Origin: Candidatus Zixiibacteriota bacterium
GTDB taxonomy: Bacteria > RBG-13-66-14 > B26-G2 > WVWN01
DNA length: 8,895 nucleotides
Assembly: GCA_030613505.1 (NCBI GenBank)
Contig: JAUWLW010000073.1
Location: 1-8,895, forward strand
Direction: 5' to 3'
Below are positions 5,043 through 8,895 of the stretch, piece after piece. Below the pieces are notes generated by a model. The model was not told the DNA's origin, did no database searches, and was given only the letters and a program-made list of their open reading frames with translations. How positions within the stretch are numbered: the stretch's first letter is position 1; each line of letters starts with the position of its first letter. A program made the translations under genes and the position numbers.

Positions 5043-6611
5043 ATGAAGATACTGGAGCTCATCCCCGAGGAGTACGACCGGGGCATCAAGAAATTCGCCG
5101 CCACCGATTTCGAAGCCTTGCGCGACGATATGGCGGCGTTGGTGGGTCCCGGCGACCGCGTCCTCGACGTCGGCTGCGGCCCGGGCACCTTCGCGCTGCT
5201 CGCGGCCAGCCGCGGCGCCCGCGTCACCGGGTGGGACCGCAACGCCGACATGGTGACCTTCGCCACCGGAAAGGCGCTCGAGCTCGAGCTGGCCGACAAC
5301 GTAAAATTCGAGGCCCGGGACGCGCCCGCGGCCCCGCTCAAGCGCGACGCGTACGACGCGGTCGTGATGTCGCTGGCGCTCTCCGAGATGCGCGGCGCCG
5401 AGCAGCTCGCCACCCTCGAGGGGGCGTGGCAGATGCTCAAGCCGGGGGGCAAGCTCGTAATAGTGGACGAGGTGCCGCCGCGCCGTCCCTTGGCGCGGAG
5501 CTGGTACTATTTTAAACGGTTCTGGCTCAAGCTCGTCGTGTACGTCGTCGCCCGGGCCGTGACGCGGCCTCTCCGGGACCTGCCGGCCACGGTCGCGCGC
5601 CGCGGCTTCGCCGTAACGCAAGAGACGTACTTCGAGGGCGGCGCGCTGCTGTACCTGGTCGCCGAGAAGAACGCGGCCAGGCCGGCTCCCGAAGTCGCCG
5701 AAGTATCGACGACGTTGACGCCGGGCGACCGCCTTGCGAACCTGGCCTCCTACCTCTCGCTCTACGCGACGTTCTTCCGGGTGGAGCCGGGCCTATATCG
5801 GGTGGGGAGGCCGGGGCCCGCGGCGCCGCTGCTGGTGACGGCGAACTTCACGCTGACGTTCAACCTGGTGCGGCGGGCCCTCGCGGGGCTGGACGCGTAC
5901 GTGTTGGTTATAGACACCCGCGGCATCAACGTATGGTGCGCCGCCGGCGCCGGCAAGTTCGACGCGCGGGAGGTCGCGCTCTCGCATCGTGCGTTCCGCG
6001 TGGCGGAGGTGCCGTATCGCGAGCCGGCGGTCCTGCCCAAGCTCGCGGCCACCGGCGTCTCCAAGCCGGAGCTGGAGGAGGTATACGGCGTCGCCGCGGC
6101 CTACGGGCCGGTCTACGTCCGCGACTTCGGCGCGTACGCCGCTGCCGGCTACCGCAAAACGCCGGCGATGAGCCGCGTCGACTGGGGCCTGGCGAAGAGG
6201 ATGGAAGTGACGTGGTTCTTCGCGCTGATGAACGCGGCCGTCGTGGCGCTGCCGCTCGCCGTCTTCCACCGGTTATATTCGCCGCTGGCCGTGGCCGCCG
6301 TAGCGGCGATATCGCTCGTAATCGGCGCGCTCTTCCCGTGGCTGCCGACGCGGCTTTATTCGATTAAGGGGCTCGCCGCGGCGGCGCTGGCGGCCGTACC
6401 CATAATAATATACAAATGGTTGGGAGGCGCCGGCGGCTTGAGCCTCGCGACGTGGGCGGCGTTCCTGGCATTCGCGGGGATCCTGTTGGGCCTTGAGTTC
6501 TCGGGCAACACGTCCGTCTCCAGCCCGTCGCAGGTCAGGCAGGAGTTCAAGCCGGGGCTGCTCGCGCTCGCGGCGCTGGCGTTGGCCTTTATACTACTAA
6601 TTGTGTTATAA
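5043..6611 (+). CDS. hgcA: SAM-dependent methyltransferase fused to corrinoid protein HgcA (mercury methylation)
   Basis: 522 residues from ATG 5043 (an in-frame TTG at 5028 would add five). Residues 1-208 are a class I methyltransferase: motif I VLDVGCGPGTFALLA (40-54), VTGWDRNADM, YDAVVMSLALSEM, LKPGGKLVIVDEVPP (132-146). Residues 225-380 are the HgcA corrinoid domain: VEPGLYRVGRPGPAAPLLV, TANFTLTFNLVRRAL, and the cap-helix motif GINVWCAAGAGKF with Cys299, the expected cobalt ligand. ATGVS and YGPVYVRDFGAYAAAGYRKTP follow. Five hydrophobic helices (about 390-408, 412-431, 442-460, 466-485, 504-522) match the HgcA membrane domain, including FSGNTSVSSPSQV. HgcA methylates Hg(II) from a methyl-corrinoid. 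Known HgcA proteins, as I recall them (ND132, 338 residues), lack the methyltransferase part, so this fusion is unusual. Downstream hgcB is 8 bases away. The Lys of canonical NVWCAAGK is shifted (A303, K305). Confidence 0.9.
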   Translation: MKILELIPEEYDRGIKKFAATDFEALRDDMAALVGPGDRVLDVGCGPGTFALLAASRGARVTGWDRNADMVTFATGKALELELADNVKFEARDAPAAPLKRDAYDAVVMSLALSEMRGAEQLATLEGAWQMLKPGGKLVIVDEVPPRRPLARSWYYFKRFWLKLVVYVVARAVTRPLRDLPATVARRGFAVTQETYFEGGALLYLVAEKNAARPAPEVAEVSTTLTPGDRLANLASYLSLYATFFRVEPGLYRVGRPGPAAPLLVTANFTLTFNLVRRALAGLDAYVLVIDTRGINVWCAAGAGKFDAREVALSHRAFRVAEVPYREPAVLPKLAATGVSKPELEEVYGVAAAYGPVYVRDFGAYAAAGYRKTPAMSRVDWGLAKRMEVTWFFALMNAAVVALPLAVFHRLYSPLAVAAVAAISLVIGALFPWLPTRLYSIKGLAAAALAAVPIIIYKWLGGAGGLSLATWAAFLAFAGILLGLEFSGNTSVSSPSQVRQEFKPGLLALAALALAFILLIVL

Positions 6612-6619
6612 TATAGGCG

Positions 6620-6862
6620 ATGATTACGTACGACCGGGATAAGTGCATACGCTGCGGGACTTGCCTCGACGTCTGCCCGCAGCTGACGATCGACTGGGGT
6701 ACGGACGGCATCCCGATCCAGAGCCGGCCGCACGACTGTATGGAGTGCGGCGCCTGCGCCATGAACTGCCCGGCGGCGGCGGTGCACGTCGAGGCCGGCG
6801 TCGGCTGCTTCGGCGCGCTGGTAAACGAAACGCTGTTCGGGAAAAAAGACGGCTGCGGTTGA
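6620..6862 (+). CDS. hgcB: HgcB, 2x[4Fe-4S] ferredoxin partner of HgcA (C-terminus possibly extended by UGA readthrough)
   Basis: 80 residues. Two CX2CX2CX3CP clusters: C9, C12, C15, C19 (CIRCGTCLDVCP) and C40, C43, C46, C50 (CMECGACAMNCP). EAGVGC with C63 follows, matching the conserved Cys after the second cluster in HgcB. HgcB reduces the HgcA corrinoid and, through a C-terminal cysteine pair, binds and delivers Hg(II). Here the open frame ends KKDGCG-TGA with one terminal Cys (C79). The next codons are GGT-TGA-GGG-CCG-AAA-GAG-GCC-TGA (to 6886), so reading both UGAs as Sec or Cys would restore thiol or selenol groups in a C-G-U-G-U-G tail. The gene starts 8 bases after hgcA with no strong ribosome site and surely shares its transcript. 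The identification is helped by the adjacent hgcA. Confidence 0.9.
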   Translation: MITYDRDKCIRCGTCLDVCPQLTIDWGTDGIPIQSRPHDCMECGACAMNCPAAAVHVEAGVGCFGALVNETLFGKKDGCG

Positions 6863-6879
6863 GGTTGAGGGCCGAAAGA

Positions 6880-6897
6880 GGCCTGAGAGGACGGGCC
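6880..6897 (+). promoter_or_regulatory. weak SECIS-like hairpin after hgcB
   Basis: A 6-bp stem GGCCUG/CGGGCC (6880-6885 with 6892-6897, one U-G pair) has a 6-base loop AGAGGA (6886-6891). The loop starts 23 bases after the first in-frame UGA (6860-6862) and 17 after the second (6866-6868), with G as its second base. The geometry suits a bacterial SECIS, but the stem is short and an alternative GGCC/GGCC pairing (6870-6873 with 6880-6883) competes. Confidence 0.25.
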
Positions 6898-6910
6898 AAG
6901 ATACTAAAAT

Positions 6911-6941
6911 AAAAACGCCGCCCCTCGAAGGCGGCTTTTTT
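6911..6941. terminator. strong bidirectional terminator after hgcAB
   Basis: A perfect 6-bp stem GCCGCC/GGCGGC (6917-6922 with 6930-6935, loop cctcgaa) is followed on the + strand by T6 and preceded by AAAATAAAAA, so it can also end the minus-strand antitoxin transcript. It marks the border between the GC-rich hgc operon and the AT-rich toxin-antitoxin region. Confidence 0.9.
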
Positions 6942-6968
6942 GGTTATGCGCGAATATAATAAAATTCT

Positions 6969-7979
6969 TTACCGGGGGATTTTTATAAAGTCCCCGTAAT
7001 GGTAAGATATTAATTCGCCGTTATCCGTTTCTTTGTAACCTTCTTCTTCGTGTGAAAATTTACTGATTTCAATTGCTTTGTAACCTTCGAAAAACTCCTT
7101 GACTGAAGCCAAAACCTTAAGCTCACTCGGGCCAAAGACGGAAAGATCGGGTTTAGTTGTAGGAATGAGGACTTCTCCAATGTCACCACTCGGGTAAAAA
7201 ATCTCATTCGGTTCTAACATACCTTCTTTAATTAACGCGGAGAATATGAGTTCGTAGTGGTCTAGTACGGGACCGAAAGGAGAATGTGCGTATCGGGCCC
7301 CCGTTATCGAGATTGCGTAATCTCTGAAGTGTTTAAAATCCGCGTAAAAGAGGAGTTTGTTGAGTACCGTTTTAAAGATGCCGTCTTTGCAAAAATAGAG
7401 TATAGCCGGATATAGTTTCAATAGGTCGAGGTATTTAAAACCACTTAGTTCCGTGGGTTCGTAATCCGCGAAAAATTCGTCGAAGAACGCATCGAAAGAA
7501 AAACGGTCCGATTTGTAGTCTTTGAGGGTTTGGATTAAATGGCTCCTTCTTTCACGCCTTAAAGCTTCAGGTTTTCTTTCGATTAAGTTTAAAAGATACC
7601 GCGGTTCTTCAGCGTTGCGTAATACGTCGTCGTGTACTTCATCTTGGAGAGCCCCGTTTTCGTACCTACTTAGAGTTGCACCACCAAAACCTAGGAGTGT
7701 GCTTAGTTCTTTTTGGGTCAAGCCGTACTTTTCTCGTATGCTTCTTATTTCTTCGGGTTGTAGCATAACGTACCGCCGCCTATATTCCCTATAGGCTTTA
7801 TCCCTTGGATCTTCGGTATGCGTTAAATTTTCGAACATCGCACCGCATCCCGAGCATTTTTCGTATCTAACGTCGACGGTTATTAGCTCACCCCGTACTT
7901 CGTAATCCTCCTTAGTTAAGATTTCTTCGTAAGTAACTTCTTTTTCGCAAATCGGGCATTCGCTTTTTACCGTAGACAT
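6969..7979 (-). CDS. mqsA: MqsA-type antitoxin: zinc finger, XRE HTH and SocA/Panacea domain
   Basis: 336 residues from ATG 7979 (TAGGTGG 4 nt upstream; an in-frame TTG at 8033 has no ribosome site). Residues 8-45 form a YgiT-type zinc finger (C8xxC11 ... C42xxC45). Residues 75-110 are an XRE helix-turn-helix of the MqsA kind (EEIRSIREKYGLTQKELSTL, ending LSRYENG). Residues about 180-335 are a SocA/Panacea domain (KLLFYADFKHF, ITGARYAHSPFGPV, C-terminal YKETDNGELISYHYGDFI). It should bind and silence the toxin encoded upstream and repress the operon. Panacea domains are known as widely adaptable toxin-neutralising modules; classical E. coli MqsA lacks one and is far shorter. Base composition and codon use are much more AT-rich than hgcAB or lgt, which points to horizontal gain. 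Stop is TAA, near the bidirectional terminator. Confidence 0.85.
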   Translation of the reverse strand: MSTVKSECPICEKEVTYEEILTKEDYEVRGELITVDVRYEKCSGCGAMFENLTHTEDPRDKAYREYRRRYVMLQPEEIRSIREKYGLTQKELSTLLGFGGATLSRYENGALQDEVHDDVLRNAEEPRYLLNLIERKPEALRRERRSHLIQTLKDYKSDRFSFDAFFDEFFADYEPTELSGFKYLDLLKLYPAILYFCKDGIFKTVLNKLLFYADFKHFRDYAISITGARYAHSPFGPVLDHYELIFSALIKEGMLEPNEIFYPSGDIGEVLIPTTKPDLSVFGPSELKVLASVKEFFEGYKAIEISKFSHEEEGYKETDNGELISYHYGDFIKIPR

Positions 7980-7999
7980 TTTGCCACCTACTCCATTCT

Positions 8000-8020
8000 C
8001 GGCTCTTATTGAACGAGCCG
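8000..8020 (-). promoter_or_regulatory. stem-loop in the toxin-antitoxin intergenic gap, upstream of the antitoxin ribosome site
   Basis: A perfect 6-bp stem CGGCTC/GAGCCG (8000-8005 with 8015-8020, 9-base loop) lies about 10 bases before the AGGTGG of the antitoxin gene, inside the 183-base gap (7980-8162). No T-run follows, so it is not a terminator. It could affect translation or message stability. I see no tRNA, small gene or convincing promoter in the gap. Confidence 0.3.
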
Positions 8021-8162
8021 CACGCTTCTCCAACGCTAGGTATTAGCCTAGCTCCGTGGCCTAAACTGCCCATCGTTTATCTTACTACCCGGTCGTTTAA
8101 CCGACTCGGCCGCGTATGGATTCCGCCCCGACCATTGCGTTTTGTTATTACTTTCGTTGTGG

Positions 8163-8522
8163 TTATTCCGCATAAGGGTATTCTAAACAATACTTGGGTT
8201 CGTGGAAAGATATACAATAAACCGTATCGCGGCCATGCTTTATTTTAATTTTTAGTTTTATATATATACTTTTACCTTTAATAGTTTTCCCGAAAAACCA
8301 GAATTCCCCTGGTCGATCCCTATCTGGTTCTGGACCTTTGCAATAATCGGTAACCGAAAGGTATTTTAACGTATTTATTACATCGCTACTCGTTAATCCT
8401 AAGTCCAGTAAAGTTTTTAAATTTTCCGGCCTGTTATAGAATTTAAGGCCCTCCCCTATTGATATTATTTTTTTTACGTTTTTTAAAAACGCCGCTACTT
8501 CTTTCTCCGGGACGATAGCCAA
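8163..8522 (-). CDS. mqsR: MqsR-family type II toxin (putative mRNA interferase)
   Basis: 119 residues from TTG 8522; GGAAGGAG (8530-8537) sits 7 nt upstream and fixes this rare start. The N-terminal half is helical (EKEVAAFLKNVKKIISIG, LLDLGLTSSDVINTLKYLSV). The second half carries the family signature DYCKGPEPDRDRPGEFWFFG (59-78), then IYIKLKIKIK and CISFHEPKYCLEYPY. E. coli MqsR is 98 residues with a RelE-like fold that cuts mRNA at GCU; I infer an RNase role by family only. It is the first gene of the module, with the toxin ahead of the antitoxin as in E. coli mqsRA. A good promoter (8582-8609) and repeated TATCAA/TTGATA half-sites lie upstream. The unusually long 183-base gap to the antitoxin is odd for a toxin-antitoxin pair. 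Strongly AT-rich. Confidence 0.78.
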   Translation of the reverse strand: MAIVPEKEVAAFLKNVKKIISIGEGLKFYNRPENLKTLLDLGLTSSDVINTLKYLSVTDYCKGPEPDRDRPGEFWFFGKTIKGKSIYIKLKIKIKHGRDTVYCISFHEPKYCLEYPYAE

Positions 8523-8581
8523 ACTAATACTCCTTCCAACTGCTCAATATTTTTTTATTTCATAGCTCTTTTTCACTAAAT

Positions 8582-8609
8582 ATTATACATCAATTAGTGC
8601 GAAAGTCAA
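8582..8609 (-). promoter_or_regulatory. promoter of the toxin-antitoxin operon
   Basis: Minus strand: TTGACT (8604-8609), 16-base spacer, TATAAT (8582-8587), about 60 bases before the TTG start. The -35 is immediately beside the left inverted-repeat arm. Confidence 0.75.
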
Positions 8610-8617
8610 GTAGAATT

Positions 8618-8637
8618 TATCAATTGATATGTATCAA
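8618..8637. promoter_or_regulatory. putative autoregulatory operator (TATCAA/TTGATA half-sites)
   Basis: Two overlapping palindromes, TATCAATTGATA (8618-8629, perfect) and TTGATA-tg-TATCAA (8624-8637), lie just upstream of the toxin promoter. A related ATCAATTAGT occurs inside the promoter spacer. This arrangement suits binding by the HTH antitoxin, but the sites are AT-rich and could be fortuitous. The same motifs recur in the right repeat arm (8871-8890). Confidence 0.4.
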
Positions 8638-8643
8638 CTTATT

Positions 8644-8667
8644 AAAAAAGCCGCCCCTGGGGGCGGC
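8644..8667 (-). terminator. intrinsic terminator in the left repeat arm
   Basis: Minus strand: a 7-bp stem GCCGCCC/GGGCGGC (8661-8667 with 8650-8656, 4-base loop) is followed by T6. It would stop minus-strand transcription coming from beyond the window, upstream of the toxin promoter. Confidence 0.85.
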
Positions 8668-8691
8668 GTTTCTCCTTCTCACAAGTAGCGG

Positions 8692-8816
8692 CGGCCGTAA
8701 ACGCCCCCGCGCCCCGTTATAGCTAATGGGCTTTTAAGGCGCGGTATTTTTACCCCCCCGCCGCCGCCGCGCGGACCCCCGCGCAGGCACCCCTATTCGT
8801 GGGGCCCGCCCCCCCC
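8692..8816. other. gene-free C-rich spacer between the inverted-repeat arms
   Basis: With the two arms this is the only stretch over 300 bases without a gene (8523-8895). The spacer is 125 bases, with runs such as C7 and C9 and CCG repeats (CCGCCGCCGCCGCGCGG). No open frame, RNA gene or promoter is evident. The homopolymer runs suggest either low-quality consensus or a hard-to-assemble element. Confidence 0.6.
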
Positions 8817-8895
8817 CCGCTACTTGTGAGAAGGAGAAACGCCGCCCCCAGGGGCGGCTTTTTTAATAAGTTGATACATATCAATTGATAAATTC
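8817..8895. repeat. 79-bp inverted repeat, right arm (ends at the window edge)
   Basis: Exact reverse complement of 8613-8691. Its end coincides with the last base of the window, so its true length is unknown. It may be the end of a contig. Confidence 0.95.
8841..8864 (+). terminator. intrinsic terminator in the right repeat arm
   Basis: Mirror copy of the left-arm terminator: a GC-rich stem (8841-8858) followed by T6 (8859-8864) on the + strand. The pair would stop transcripts leaving the spacer in both directions. Confidence 0.8.

Larger units (their letters stand above)
8613..8691. repeat. 79-bp inverted repeat, left arm
   Basis: Every base of 8613-8691 is complementary to 8817-8895 read backwards (positions sum to 17508). 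The match breaks at 8692/8816. The arm contains the TATCAA operator-like palindromes and a terminator hairpin. Confidence 0.95.

Noticed and set aside
4968-5621. Minus-strand open frame opposite the methyltransferase domain
   Set aside because: Shadow of the hgcA fusion gene; His/Arg/Gly-rich, no recognisable domain.
7980-8162. tRNA or small RNA gene in the toxin-antitoxin gap
   Set aside because: Several short hairpins but no cloverleaf, T-loop or terminator.
7522-8248. + strand open frames opposite the toxin-antitoxin module
   Set aside because: No ribosome site, no recognisable motif, fully antisense to genes with clear domains.
8613-8895. Insertion sequence with terminal inverted repeats
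   Set aside because: Only 125 bases between the arms, no transposase and no target duplication visible.

Overview
The window looks like a piece of a GC-rich, probably anaerobic, diderm bacterium from an uncultivated lineage. This rests on a lipoprotein lipidation gene, several Sec-type signal peptides, many exported proteins of no family I know, and a mercury-methylation (hgcAB) locus. I cannot name the phylum from sequence alone. Promoters are close to the sigma-70 consensus (TTGACA-17-TATAAT). TGA is a normal stop here: one member of a paralogous family ends on TGA exactly where its sisters end on TAA or TAG.

Layout. 1-338 (-) is the N-terminal part of an exported choice-of-anchor-J-like protein cut by the window edge. 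515-1225, 1358-2062, 2195-2899 and 2999-3694 (all -) are four paralogous exported proteins of about 230-236 residues, of unrecognised function, sharing a nearly invariant C-terminus (SxGRVKALY). The first three are separate promoter-gene cassettes, each with a terminator downstream. The fourth lies behind lgt (4147-4905, -) and a small putative lipoprotein (3726-4145, -), probably in one operon. Divergent from lgt on the + strand is a two-gene hgcAB operon (5043-6611, 6620-6862), closed by a strong terminator at 6911-6941. From there to about 8640 the DNA is visibly AT-rich and carries an MqsR/MqsA-type toxin-antitoxin module (8163-8522 toxin, 6969-7979 antitoxin, both -). The last 283 bases form a large inverted repeat: two perfect 79-bp arms around a C-rich, gene-free spacer.

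Most notable points. (1) lgt is interrupted in frame by one TGA, exactly where the family has Cys or Asn in the GRxG(C/N) active-site motif. A hairpin with bacterial-SECIS-like geometry follows, so it is a candidate selenocysteine-containing prolipoprotein diacylglyceryl transferase. (2) HgcA is fused behind a complete class I SAM-dependent methyltransferase domain, which suggests a built-in source of the methyl group for the corrinoid. (3) HgcB stops at ...GCG and is followed in frame by TGA-GGT-TGA-GGG. HgcB normally carries an essential C-terminal Cys pair here, and a weaker SECIS-like hairpin follows. (4) The third exported paralogue is a mosaic of its two neighbours, as expected from gene conversion.

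How the genes work together. Lgt would lipidate exported lipoproteins, including the putative one encoded immediately downstream. HgcA and HgcB would act at the membrane: HgcB reduces the HgcA corrinoid and handles Hg(II), and HgcA transfers the methyl group. The toxin-antitoxin module looks like an unrelated, horizontally acquired insert.
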